From: Prosapia bicincta
Lineage: Eukaryota; Arthropoda; Insecta; Hemiptera; Cercopidae
Assembly: GCA_036971475.1 (NCBI GenBank)
Contig: JBAIZL010000002.1
Location: 331,863,820 to 331,927,819, forward strand
Direction: 5' to 3'
DNA: 64,000 bases
Numbering within the stretch: position 1 is the first letter of the stretch; every line of letters starts with the position of its first letter. Shown here in pieces: positions 1 to 13,918 of the stretch. The notes beneath the pieces were generated by a model that saw only the letters and a program-made list of their open reading frames with translations, searched no databases and had not been told where the DNA came from. The translations under genes and the position numbers were made by a program.

Positions 1-169
1 TCCAGTAAAATATTGTTGATAAATTGTTCATATTCATATTATCTGTTGAACAAACTGCAATAGAATCTAAAGAGCTTGGTGAACTTCCTCTTTAGATCTT
101 TGGGGTATACATTTGTCGTTTTCGTCATCTACAGTATCTTCTTCAGAAACCTTTGATGTTGAAACAGTG

Positions 170-490
170 GCGTTACAAACATCCACTCAGTGTATTTTTT
201 TAAAGACAAATATCAAAAGGCTTTAAATTCTCTTCTGACTCTTTCTCAGATGTAGCTTGCTCTTGATTTTCTTTAGTAAAAACCCTGCCTTTTGTAAAGC
301 AATTTTTCAGTTTTTTCAGAGGCTTGATTCCATAATTTTGCTACAAGTTGAATAGTTTTGTGTAAAGAAGTTTTTTAGCCAATTCATTTGAGATAAGAGT
401 TTGAAATTCATCCATATTTTCTATTATTCTAGCACACATCTCGTTGGTAAAAAGCTTTCAGATTTTTAATTATACCTTGAAAGTACCTTG
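170..490 (-). pseudogene. Tigger/pogo transposase fragment
   Basis: Minus-strand translation gives QGIIKNLKAFYQRD, then NELAKKLL and a NCFTKGRVF segment. This matches the region after the last catalytic Asp of Tigger/jerky transposases (QGVI..K..Y, then NCF.KAGF). It contains stops and has no visible ends. Confidence 0.45.
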
Positions 491-1021
491 AAACAAGTAG
501 AATTTGTTACAACAAGTACAATACCATACATAAACAGAACATCAAATAAAATAGCCCACAAATTTCAAACAACCCGTTATAAAATAGCATATAAAACTAA
601 TAACAATTTACAATACAAAAAAACAACACAACACCAATAACAAAGATAAACTACAAGCACAAGGCGATTACAAATTAAACGCAACAAGTGCAACAAACTC
701 TAGATTGGACAAAGAGGTTGCAGCTTCAAACAGAAGGTTGAGGAACACATAAAAAAACAGGACACAAATACACAGACATTTACCATAACCTAGAAATCCT
801 ACACATCAATAAAAAGGACCACATCTCAACACAGTAAAACAATATGAAATTTACAGATACACAAAAACAAAGTACAAACATGTTAAACAAACAAACACAA
901 TACTAATCACACATACTCTTCGATACTATCGAAAACCTGCCTTTAAAACTGCCACCGCTTAACCCAACATCCCCAAGCAGAAGACACTGATGAAGATCGC
1001 CACGTAGCAATCGAAAACGTT
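490..1021 (+). mobile_element. Penelope-like element, 3' end (GIY-YIG region)
   Basis: The plus strand reads TSTIPYINRTSNKIAHKFQTT, then degraded KLN..KCNKL*IGQ..., parallel to the better preserved copy at 19990-20575. It is frameshifted. It ends in a tail with CTGATGA...GAAAACGT at 987-1020, the usual PLE 3' signature. Confidence 0.6.
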
Positions 1022-1484
1022 CTGCCTCAGTACCTTTTCAGTAATTTATATAATTAAAGGTTCGGATAGTAATAAAGTAATGTTAAAAGTGTTAAATATG
1101 TTTTTTTATGTTTTTAGTTTACTAACACTTCTCAGCTTTGTGTGTGAGCATGGGTAATAACGAAATTAGTGGAATCCCGAGAATCCTAAACTGAAATTAG
1201 GATATTTTTAAGAATAAAAAAAACTAAGAAAGAATAATAAATATGTGTATAATGTACTTAAAATTACAATGCTTTTCAAGATACGAACAAAACAATAATG
1301 TTATATATAGTTCTAAGCTATATAGGTTTAAAAAAGTTTTTACATCTTTTTCCAAGAGGAGAAGACCTTTATTTTGATGCAAAATTACACCAACGCCTCA
1401 GAAGCAACATATCCGCGAGGGTCGAGGTGGACTGTTATACTACGTATCATAGCACTACATCAAAGGCTACATCCGAGTGAGATA

Positions 1485-1750
1485 CCTCTTACTCACTGAC
1501 GGCATCTCCCTCACCTTCATTCTCGTCTGAGATGTTGTCCGGTTCTTTCAAAACCATTTCAACGATTTGCTGGTTGTTTAAAATTTCATGATCGTCGTCG
1601 GCAACTTGTAATTTCTCACAGCCAGTAATATTTTATAACTGCTCCTTTACCTATGCAACATTGTTTCTGCAGTTGATTCAGTTTTCTTTGACAGCCTTGG
1701 CCAAAGTTTATTCCAGAATTTTTTCAACAGGTGTTTGTTCACTTTTAGAT
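1485..1750 (-). pseudogene. Tigger transposase C-terminal fragment
   Basis: Minus strand encodes LLKKFWNKLWPRL, followed in other frames by DDDHEILNNQQIVEMVLKE and an acidic end. This matches the KLWP and acidic tail of Tigger proteins. It is a separate copy from the fragment at 170-490, because the order of the domains is wrong for one element. Confidence 0.45.
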
Positions 1751-1879
1751 TCCCAAGATGTTGGGTCGTAGGAAACATCCTACGGGATGGTTGGGTCATG
1801 TTGGGTGGTAGAAAAGAGCAAGAAGAGTGACCACAGCCACTGAAAGAACTATAGACCACTGGGACCATAACTGAAAAGT

Positions 1880-2710
1880 CACACAACACCACTATATCAA
1901 GCAGAAAGGCTTCTTGAGAATTATAACATTGACCCTTGCACAGCAGATCCACTAAATCTAAAGATGTTCTCCAGCTACACACAGGACATTTTGCATTACA
2001 GGAATTCCATGGCTCCAAGGGAGGTAACCACCCCTATGGAACTGAAGCAAGCCTCATTAAAAACCTTGAGTAAGCAATGCCCAACAGAAGAATGGTTACA
2101 TATTTACACCGACAAATCCACCTCAGACTCAGGCGTGGGGTCTGGTTACTACGACACCTAATTGAGGAAGCCATACCAGTGGGTGCCAGCGCCAGCAACT
2201 TTGATAGAGAGGTGAAGGTTGTGATGAGGCTACAACGAAGCTGCTCGCTTTGGACAAACATCCTGCTCATAATCACACAGTCTTCCTGATAGACTTGCTG
2301 CGCACAATTATCACACTCACTAACAACACGCTAACTGATTGCTCTCTCATTGCCGAATGCGGCCAACCCCTTTCTGCACTGCTCAGCACCAAATAGACAG
2401 TGGCCCTACAGTGAATACAAAACCCTATTGATATACCCAGGAACGAGAGGGTGATTCTAGGAAAATGAAGATTAAGTCTACTACAACCAACACAAAATGT
2501 CAAAATTCAGCAAAATAACAAAACTGAAAATGCTATAAGTACCAACGTAAAGACCAATATGAGTACAAGGCAGCCCAATTTGCAGCATGGAAAGAGGGGA
2601 TGACCAACACCTGCAACTTTGTCCAATCCTAAAAAAAAAACACGACCTTGGCGACCCAACAGTTTGAATTGATTTTGAACTTAGTGGCTTCGAACAATTC
2701 AACTAACTCC
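1880..2710 (+). pseudogene. LINE fragment with RNase H-like segment
   Basis: Plus-strand frames give KTLSKQCPTEEWLHIYTDKS with SGVGSGYY and VGASASNFDREVKVVM, the first strands of a Jockey/I-type LINE RNase H domain. Frames are interrupted and the 3' end fades out by about 2700. Confidence 0.45.
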
Positions 2711-4528
2711 TATTTTGTCATTAAATGTAAGTGTTATAATGTATCTAATTAGTTACTTTGTTTAGGTGAATTTATCAATTTTCTCACGCCCATAACGTGT
2801 TTTGTGTGTCTGACCTTTTAAAATCTCTCTGTTGTGTTGTGGAAAATTTAAATTAACCCAATTTCACTCATTTACATCCACTGGCTAAATGCCACAGTAC
2901 TACAGTACAGTACATTAACATTAGTAGTTCACGTTATTGTCAAATTCATTCTCATTCCTTTTATATAAATATAACTACTTACGAAAAAAGAGAACTCATC
3001 ATGAAGAAGCATAACATCTACCAAGTTACCATTAGACATCTTCCTTTAACATGTAGCTAAATGATGCCATGTCACTTTTAAATTTACAGTACCAGCTTAG
3101 CAAAATTTATGAATTTTTGATATTTCAATTGATTTTAAAAATAGATGACCTCATCACAGACCTCAATCTCCTAAAAGTTGCATTAAGCTCGTTTTGGCTT
3201 AAACAGTTCAAAAAGTGTAGATTCAATTTTGTCAAGTTATAAGTATGAAGTTTTCATGTTTTTTTTCTATTAGATATATACAAAATTAATTTTTCTGCTT
3301 GATCAAATCATACAGCTTGATTATTAATTAACATACGTTTTTGACAAATCATTTACATTTACTTAGGGTCTAAATTTTCCAAATTACAAATTGTTTGTAT
3401 TAATCATGAGCATAAAATGCGTTTGCTTAGAAACCATTAATCAGAAGCAAATTATACACTTAGGAGGAGATCAAATGTTTAGTAGTTCAGACATGAGTCG
3501 AATTGAAATTCTAAACAATTTCCCATGAAAACAAATTTGAAACATACACAAATAATACAGACGTACAACGAACTCATCACTGTATTTGATAGTTTTTACA
3601 GTTACTACAGCTCTAGCCATAGTTTTGCAACTGTTCCAGTTACTAAATACACAGATTTTCACAAACCTGGATTAGTGAGGCACGGATAGCAAGTTTCTAT
3701 CTTCTTTTGAATTTTTGTTGTCTGTAATTTTTTTTCATTAAAATCTATGTATGAGTTCTTAGAAGAATAAATTACTAGATAGTGTAATAAAATGACAAAT
3801 GTTGTAATTTGAGTGATTTTTCAAGACTACTAAAATATTAGGCTCTTTTGAAAACCTAAAATCCTACTTGTTTTTTTTTATTAAGTGAAACAATGAAATA
3901 CCTTTCCGTCTCTTTTAACGTGGATGGTATTGAGGGAAATTGACACGAATGTGCTATGCTGTGCCAAACCATTTGAAGAGGAGTTACTTTGTTCAGAGCA
4001 TTTGGTGTGTATAGTACAATAGTGCAGTACTGCGAAATATTTAGTGACATCAAACACACTCCAACTGTGTTACTTCAAAGAAAATAGTTTGTCTGCAACT
4101 GTTTAGTGTAGACAGATTTAAAGTATTTTCAGTATGAAATTAAATCATACATTACTTGAAGGTTTAAGTTATACTTAAATTGTTGGATCTATTAAAGTTA
4201 TTCAAGTGACTTCAGTTTTAAAATTGACACTTTTAGTTTGTGTTCATATTTTTCCAAATTTTAACCACTTCTTATGATATGTGGCATATATTTAAATAAC
4301 ATTTTTTTATTTTAAATTTATATTTGATAACATATTTAAAAATAGAAAACACCAAGTCGATTTAATTATAGTTAACAATTACCATATAAGCATTGTGGAA
4401 TATCCATGAACACCCACACATCCCTCAGACTGTTTTGCACAGTTTCTCAAGGTTCTGCCTGTCGCTGTTTGATCAAGAGCAGAGAATACATAGCATATTT
4501 CTATTGTTAAGTTTTATTCTGCTTTCAG
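2711..4528. other. AT-rich sequence without recognisable gene
   Basis: No conserved ORF was seen. Probably an intron or upstream region of ENGASE. I looked for the preceding ENGASE exon and did not find it. Confidence 0.4.
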
Positions 4529-4677
4529 GTTTGTAAATGATACTGAGTCTGAAGACCCATATAGGTTTTACAATTGGTGGACTATTGATTTATTTATCTA
4601 TTTTAGTCATCATTTTATTACAATACCACCTGTAGGATGGATCAATGCAAGTCATTTACACGGAGTGCCAATATTAG
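4529..4677 (+). CDS. ENGASE: ENGASE exon (start of GH85 domain in window)
   Basis: Acceptor ttcag|g and donor ag|gtatga. It encodes FVND..., the [10 protein letters not shown] strand and [11 protein letters not shown]...GVPILG, typical of the start of the GH85 barrel. One base completes the previous codon and one base is left for the next, which matches the following exon. Confidence 0.88.
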
Positions 4678-7600
4678 GTATGAAGTTCTTGTATATTTTA
4701 AATTTATACCACAACTGTCTTGAAGTCATAATTAATACATATGCTGAGACAGATTATAATTAATTATTAATTAAAATAGTATTAATATTAAAGTACATTA
4801 AAATTGATACAGTATTAATATATTATTGTGTACATTTCCAAAGGTATTACTGCACATCTCAGTAATTTGATATAACCTCTGTTTTCAATTTCAAAGTAAA
4901 AGAATTTATAAATAAGTAAAGTTGATATTTGCTAGTTTGATATGTTCTATAAATTATTACTTCTTGAAAGTAATGATATATTCAAATGTAATAATTTTTT
5001 TATCAACCGTTTTGTCATAAAAATGGACATTACTAAACTTAATAGTTCTTCTTTTATTTTTACAATTTAGGTTATTTATCAACTATCATGAAAACACCTT
5101 GAAAAGTTATTGTGAATATTACATGGGTCTGGATTGTTGGATTATAAGGTGTGGATTCCCTTATTAAAAAAACACATATTGTAAACATATAAATAAACTA
5201 ATAAAACTACATAATATTGTCAGAAGTCGTGTTACACTATTCAAAAAATGTGTGACTGCAGGCCACTAAGATGGTCATTATTGTTATGAACAAATTTTTA
5301 AAGTAATTAATGGTCAATGAATTTCAGTTAACAGTCGGCAGTTTGGTGACTGTACTTAACAATACTCTCCAGAGGTAAAATACTCCATGATATTTTTTGT
5401 AAACTACAATGAAATTAGACCACAATCGTGATGTTAGGAAGTCTTACATTCAATATGCATGATTAAAATGTGTGCAGAAGTGTTGTACTCATATCATGAA
5501 AATAATTATAAGTTTTTTGTGTAATAGTAAAAATAATGTTCAAAATTTCATATTAGAATTTGTTCAATTTGGCTGATAGGATGAGGGGTTCATTGCTGCA
5601 ACACGATTGGTCAGATAGTGTAAGAGGCATGGCGAGGGAGTTAACAATGTATATATTAAATTTAACTTAGATCAAATGTAGTTATTTAAATACGTAGGTA
5701 AATAAATATAAACTGAATGAAAATTAAGTTATAAATGATGCCTAATATTCTAAAGTTTTCAAGCAAAGTTGTTACCTACAAATTGGCTTTCAAAAAATAT
5801 TTTGTTTGTATGAAACCAAATAGAATAAACTAATTTTCTAGCTATATATAGCAAAACAAAAAAAGCTTTTAAAATTCAACTTTTTTTGTTTAATTGTTGT
5901 CTGTTTTATTGTTATTACACTCTTGAAAGATTGAAATAAGATTCATTGACAGCAATTATTCAACATGTTTACTTACTTGTTATTGTTACAGGGACTATTA
6001 TCACAGAGAATGCGTCAGGGGTTGAGATTTGCAATATGATTTTAGAATCCGAAGAGCGAATCAAAGTGTTCACTAGTAAACTTGCAGAAATTTGTCAGCA
6101 TTATGGATTTGATGGATATCTTTTGAACATTGAGAACAAAATTGATACAATTTTAATGCACAATCTAGTAGATTTTGTAAAACTGTTGAAAGATGATTTA
6201 AAGGCAGCCTGCAGTGAAAGAGAAACCTGGGTTATCTGGTATGACTCTGTTATCAATCCGAGTGGCCAACTCGAATGGCAGAATAAATTAAATCAACATA
6301 ACAAGTAAGTTTTTTTTATAAAGTAACCTCCTATTGCTGTATGTATGAAGAGAATGTCATTACATGTCAAGTAGTGCTAATGGAATGTCAGATTTGTACC
6401 AACCGTTTGAAAATAACTATATAATAGAAAATATTACTTACCATACGTAGAATGTGTAGCTTCATTCTTCTGAATATTTTTCTATTTCATCTTTCACATA
6501 CTTATACAACAACAACAAAATATTACACTCATCATCAGAAAATATCTTTCTTACTGCTGTCATAAAAACTAAATAGTGTTAAAATAAGTTTAAAAAAATT
6601 GTTTTCATTAATTTTCATTGAGCATGTTAGTAGTACAGTGTCAGTAGTTGTAATCAATATGTCACACACTCAATTTCAAAGGTTTTGAATGCAATACTAA
6701 GCTTGAAAAAAAATCTATTTTGGATAAGGGGTTACAAATAAGTAAATATAAATTGAAGTAATTTTTATTTGTTAAAGCAACTATTGAATTTAATATTGAG
6801 TCCTCTAAACTCTAATGATATGGTACTAGGATAGGTAGGCTGGTATGGTTCCCTTGAACAAAATATTTGAAATATATTGATAACATTTATATGTTTAAAT
6901 TTGCTTTAATTGATCATGTAGATGAACAATATTTCAAAAATATCATTCTTATTTATATGCCCTTATAAGATATATACATCACTGATATATAACCTAATAG
7001 AAATAGATTAGACTTGCATGTACAAATTTCATATTCATCTACAGTAAAAAAAACCTTGAATGTTGTGTAGTAGAGTAGATAAAACAGCAAAGGAAAAATC
7101 TATTTTAAAAATTAGCATGTTCAAATTTAGTGTTAGTTTTTTGTGTGCTACATTTCTTCTAATCGAGGTAGTTTTATGAATAAGTTTTTTTGGAGTTGCT
7201 TTTCCTAACCAGTTTGTTAGAGATTATAACTGGTTATAAATACTTATCGACCCTGGCAAATAATGTTCATTACATTACTTTTCTTTAATAATTTAAATGT
7301 TATTTACTATTGTTTTTCAATTCCGTCTATTAGCTCACATTCTTCTTATATATATATCTTCTACACATTTTAAATTGTTAATAAAATATGCTTTCATTCG
7401 TCCAATCAAGTTCAAATACATTTTTTTAAACTTATTGTGGATGACAATTGGTCACCCCAATTGGTCGGATGACAATTCTTAATACATTTTTTTCAAATAT
7501 TTATTCAATAATAAAATTATAAAATTTTTGAAGTCCAGTGCAGACTTGAACTGAGATTCTTTATGTTCAAAGTCTAGCTCGCCTTGGCATTGCACCAACT

Positions 7601-10600
7601 TTCTAATATCTTGAAGTATATTTCTCAAAGATGTATATGAATTTTTTTCCCCATCTGGTTGTCATCGAAACCTCCATTATACAACCTTAAACTGTTGCCA
7701 TGGCTACCACACAATATCATAAATAGTGCTCAAGGGTAACTAAAATACCCATATCATCAGTCATGTCAGAAATATTTGAACAAATAATAATTAAACCTAT
7801 ACTAAAAACACATAATATTTTGCTATGGACAAGATATGTAGATGATATACTTGTAATATACCAACCTACCATTCACAACAAACACATCATAATACTAAAC
7901 AAATTAAATACATACAACGAAAACATACAATTCACCTTTGAAACAGAAACAAACAACAATTAACTATCTTGACACATTAAATATAAACAATAATAAAATA
8001 AACACTGCAGTACCCAGAAAACCTACTTCCAACAACACCACAATACACAACAAATCTAATCACCACAATGTTATCACTTACAGTAACATGATAAATAAAG
8101 CTATAAAATACACACAAGATAACAAACAAAAATTAAATGAAGAATTAGATAACATTACAAAAATAGCAATAGAAAATGGATACAACCAACGTCTTATAAA
8201 AAACATACACAATAAATTTACAAAAAACCTAACCTCAACACAACACTACAACCTGAACACAAAAATAATAGAAATAAAAAAATCTACCTAAAATATAAAT
8301 ACACCAATAACAAAATTGAAAAAATAACAAATATATACAACAAAGAATACTACATTCCAACATTCAAACCAAACAACAAAATAATAAAATATCTTATTAA
8401 CACAAACCACAAAACAAATACAGAAAAACATAACCTATCAGGAATTTACAAAATTACATGTAACGACTACAACGCATTTTACATAGGAAAAACAACCAGA
8501 TCATTTAAAATAAGATTTGAAGAACATTACAGAACATTCAAAAATAAAAATACAAAAGCATCAAATGTTGCAGCACACCTTATATCATATAAATATGAAA
8601 TAACAAAGTACGAAAATAACCTAACCCTACTTGAAATAAATAATAAACCAATAGAACTAAACTCACTAGAAAAATACCACATTTATAAAAAACATGCACA
8701 ACAATTTAATGAACCTACAGACAACATATGCAGACGACATCCTATTCCAAAACATTATACACACGGCTCAAGAAGAAACATGTATGACGTCAACATTACG
8801 GACCGAACATCCACACCAAAAAAATAGAGAAAATTAATTCAGTGATTCGACAATGGTCAAGTGACCGAAAGGTGCTGTATCACATAAGGTAAATTATTGC
8901 ACTTAGTGGTGGAAAAAATTATTTATAAGTAATAATAATGACTTTATATATATCCTTTAATTTTTATAACTTTAATTTTTATCTTGTCCCATGACATTTT
9001 AGAAGTTATACTGCTTATTTACCTCTATGTAACGAATTTCGGACCTCTCAATAACGAAGTTTTTTTATCCATTTCAACCAAAGAAATGTAGTGTTGTAGG
9101 CACCTCACAATGGCATTTCCAGGAAATTGTTTATTTTCAGCAGGAAGGTCAACAAAACCAAGAATGGTAGGCGAAACACATGTCGGCAAATGACTGCATG
9201 TTATAGTTCGGTTCAGTTAACATGTTCAGCATGGCTAGCGTTCCGGCACGCTCTGGGTTTCCTTACAGATGCGCTCCCAGCTTATTTCCTTAGATACAGC
9301 GAGCTCAACGGCACGCTCACTCCCAGGCTAATTGAAACTTCTCTAGTGTCGATATCTGTATAAAGGTTTAATTTTTACGCCAGTGCTTTAAAAGAGTTTG
9401 GAGAACATTGTGCCTGAGTTGTTTTTAAATCCGACCATCCCAAGTTAACTTTTGATGCTTCAACTGAAACAATGATTCAGGAAGTTTTATGAACAGATTT
9501 AATTTTGTTTAACTTTTATATTTTAATGTTTTTTTTTTAGTTTGAACCATTTAACGGGGCAGGATATCTGGTAAAAACAACGATCATAAAAATTAACCAA
9601 GCTTTCTGAACTAACGCAAGAATAAACGATAACTGTCCTATTAGAGTTAATAAACCAACTGTAGGTGGGAACAGACTCTTGTAAATATGAGTCATTGACA
9701 AAATGCTTGGACGCCCGAAAACATAATGTGTCAACAAATGTCAGCTAATCTCGGCTATAAATAGTCTCGGACGTGACATATTTATTATCTATGTCTCCGT
9801 TTACATTATCGTTATCTATGGCTTTGTGGAACACGTGGCACGAATGTTGCTAGCTAAGTTACTTATTTTTATTCGTGCTGTGAGTTTGTCATGCTGTGAA
9901 AAAAATGTCAAAAAGAAAGTGTTTAAGTGTAGAAGAAAAAGTGAGTGTTTTATGAGAGGTTGATGAAGGTGTAAAAAAGTTGGATGTTGCAAAATAATTC
10001 GGTATACTTCAGAGTTCGCTATCCGTTATTCTAAAAAACCGGGATTAAATTCTAAAACAAAGTGTTTCTTATGATTTGCAAAGAAAGAAAATGAAACTTT
10101 GTACATTCGACAATATCGATAACGCGATGGTTAAATGGGTTATGGTAATGCGCGAGAAAAATCTTCCATTGTCAGGAAATCTTATTAAAGAAAAGGCTTT
10201 GGACTTTGCAGTATCATTACGACACAGTGGCTTTAACGCCAGTAATGGTTGGATAGAAAAATTCAAAAACGCCATAATATTTTTCAAAAAGTCATTTCGG
10301 GAGAAAGTGCTGGTGTTAATATCCCCATTTGTGAATTTTGGAAAGGAAATGTGTTGGAAAAAGTTTTAAATGATTATGAACCAAAAGACATTTTCAATGC
10401 TGATGAGACTGGTCTGTTTTTTAAATGTTTGCCCAACAAGTCACTAACTTTTAAAACTGACCTTGTTTTGGAGGAAAAGGAAGCAAAGAAAGGATCACCG
10501 TATTAGTGGCAGCTAACATGTTAGGGACAGAAAAACTCAAATTGCTTGTGATTGGAAAAAGCAAATTTCAGTGATGTTTCCGATCTGTCAAGTCCTTAGA

Positions 10601-12183
10601 AGTTGATTACGCGTTTAATAAAAAGGAGTGGATGACGAGTGAAATTTTCATTGAATGGATATTGAAGCTGGACAAGCAGATCTCCAAAGAGAAAAGGAAA
10701 ATTGCACTTTTCATCGACAACTGCCCTGCACATCCGCAGGACATCAATTCCAAACTGAAGAGTGTCAATGTGTTTTTCTTTCCACCAAATGTTACATCGA
10801 TACTTCAACCACTCGATCAGGGAGTAATAAAAAATTTAAAGCTACACTACAGAAAAATAATTTTAAAAAAGATTTTGACTACCGTAGAGAACAATGAAAT
10901 CGTACCCAAAAACATTGTTAATCTAAGGGACTGCATCGCTGAATTGGCAAAAGTTTGGACGAATGACATGAAGAAAACAACAGTTTTTAATTGTTTCTCC
11001 AAAGCTGGATTTAATTCGGTCACACATGAAAAGGACAGTGAGGACAACATGACTTTAAGTGAATTAAAAAGCAATGGGATTTTCTGAAGAGTTCAGGAAA
11101 CGTAGCTGATGAAGTTCCACTTGAAGATGTTATTTGTCTGGAAGACGATTTGGCTGTTTCCAATTTTCCAGATGACGAAGATATACTCCAAAGCGTCCAA
11201 ATGACAAACTCAAATGAACTTTTGAAAGATGATGACGATGACTATGACGATGATTGTGATGAACCTGAAGAGAAGAACCCTACAGATCATGAAGTTTTAC
11301 AAGCTTTCAAAATCATCAGGCGAGGATTTCAACTGAAAGATGGTGTACCAGACAACATTTTTGATTGTCTGAATAAATATGAAACATTCATTGAACATGA
11401 TGTTTTAACAAGTAAATTTTGAAAACTAGAAACGATTTAAAATTTAGAAGTTACTGTATTTACAGTAACTGTATTACTGTATATTGTATTTTATGTTTAA
11501 TTTAATACAGTATTTGTTTCTCCGGATACAGTCTGTGTAGTGTATAAAACAGTTTGTGTTGTTTGAAATTGAATTGTGTATATAAAAATAAAATACTGAT
11601 AGATTGTGAGTATTCAAATAAAATCAGTATAGGCAGTTAATAAATGTAATACGGTTAATAAATAATACAGTTACTAAATTACGGCCTACTGAGTTTGCTT
11701 TGATTAAATTCCACTACGTTCAAGTCATGCTTCCTGAAAATGAATTGGGGAGTGTACTTATTTACCAGTAAGTTTTTATAAACATTAGATAACTTATCAT
11801 AATAGCCTATACATAGTAGACCGTATGAAAAATATTGAATGTGGATATCTAATACAATGAAGAAACATCAATAAAACATTTTTAACAACTTGAATTTCGA
11901 ATATATTGAGACTTTATAAAACATTATGCTATATTAACATTTGCCTATTACACTAACTACGCTCGCAATATTATACTGTATCCCTTTTATTACCGCAGGT
12001 AGTGCGGTATGCGTAAGATGGGGTGGAAGCATTCTTTACAACACAACCTCTCAATAACGAATACCTCTCTACAAAAAAAATTTTCTCTGGATAATCGACT
12101 TTGTTATACAGAGGTTCGACTGTATATATATAACTTTATAAAGTCAGTGCAACGGAAAAACAATGGATAACATAAAATATCAA

Positions 12184-12258
<75 letters not shown>

Positions 12259-13880
12259 GGTTAGTTTTGGTTGGTAAAGATTATTTAGATTTTTTGGACT
12301 AGGAGACTGACAGACTTACCTTGGTAAGAGTCCACTCTGTAGTCTTGAAATAGAAACACATAAAAGCACTTAAACAATGATATATTTCAACCACACAGTG
12401 GTCTGTGTCAATCGAAGAGAAAACACAAAAAGAAATATGAGAGAATGAAATAAAATAATTGTAATCACAGATTGTGTAGAGTAGAAATCAGATGTCACAG
12501 ATGCACAGATTAAAGATATAGATATATTGTTTCCATGAGCATATGAGTGATTATAGTTTATATAAGTCTGTCAGGGGGAAAGAGATAAGGCTATTAGGGG
12601 GGGGGGGAAATGAATGGATTTATCTGATGTTGAGGTTAGGGGATTCTCTGGACTTGGTATACCACTGGTATGATAGTTCCCACCTTCTCAGTTCTGAGGG
12701 ATTGCAATCAGTTGGGAGTGATTTAATTATTTTTGTGGTATAGCAGTCATCAAAAGTTGTGATGTTGTGACTCGCAGCATGTTGAGCTGTTGGTCTATCC
12801 ATATTCATAATTTTAACATCATGTCTGTGGCCATTCATTCTGATATTCAGACCATCCGTGGTCAGGCCTATGTACTGTGCTGAGCAAAGTTTACATTGTA
12901 GCTGGTATATGACATTTTTCGATGTACAATTATGATGACCCTGTATTTTGAAGACCATTTTTGTTGTTTGGCTGTTGAAACTATTTGCTGAGGAGTGTAT
13001 TGGACACGTCTTGCATCTAGGTCTATTGCATGGGAAGGAGCCATGAGGAAGTTTGTGTGGTTTCTCTGTATCAGGGTCTGGTAGTTTAGGATGTACTAGG
13101 ATGTTTTTCAAGTTGGGAGGTTGCTTGTACCAAATTTGCGGTGGATCGGTGAAAAGATTTTTGGTGTGGACGGAAGCTTGAAGAAATCTGAAGCCATCTC
13201 TCAATATCTTGTTGAGTTTATGTAGACCAGGATGGTAGTCTGTTATTAAAGACAGTTTATTTTGTTCTGTTTGTGGTTTATGGTGAACCGAGGATTGTGC
13301 TGAATGTATTTGGAATATCCAATTATGAATATGGATAGACCAACAGCTCAACATGCTGCGAGTCACAAAATCACAACTTTTGATGACTGCTATACCACAA
13401 AAATAATTAAATCACTCCCAACTGATTGCAATCCCTCAGAACTGAGAAGATGGGAACTATCATACCAGTGGTATACCAAGTCCAGAGAATCCCCTAACCT
13501 CAACATCAGATAAATCCATTCATTTTTTTTTTTCTGATAGCCTTAGACGTCTCCAATCTCTTTTCCCCTGACAGACTTATATAAACTATAATCACTCATA
13601 TGCTCATGGAAACAATATATATATCTTTAACCTGTGACATTTGATTTCTACTCTACCCAATCTGTGATTACAATTTATAATTATTTTATTTCATTCTCTC
13701 ATATTTCTTTTTGTGTTTTCTCTTTGATTGACAAAGACCACTGTGTGGTTGAAATATATCATTGTTTAAGTGCTTTTATGTTTTTCTATTTCAAGACTAC
13801 AAAGTGGACTCTTACCAAGGTAAGTCTGTCAGTCTCCTAGTCCAAAAAATCTAAATAATTTTTACCAACCAAAACTAACC

Positions 13881-13918
<38 letters not shown>

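Noticed and set aside
5946..5991. ATG at 5946 as an ENGASE start
   Set aside because: The sequence between 5946 and 5991 is not conserved and a good acceptor lies at 5990-5991. The exon is internal and in phase with 4529-4677.
9127..9363. 78-codon frame near the Tigger left end
   Set aside because: It lies within the Tigger 5' region and has no similarity I recognise; likely chance.
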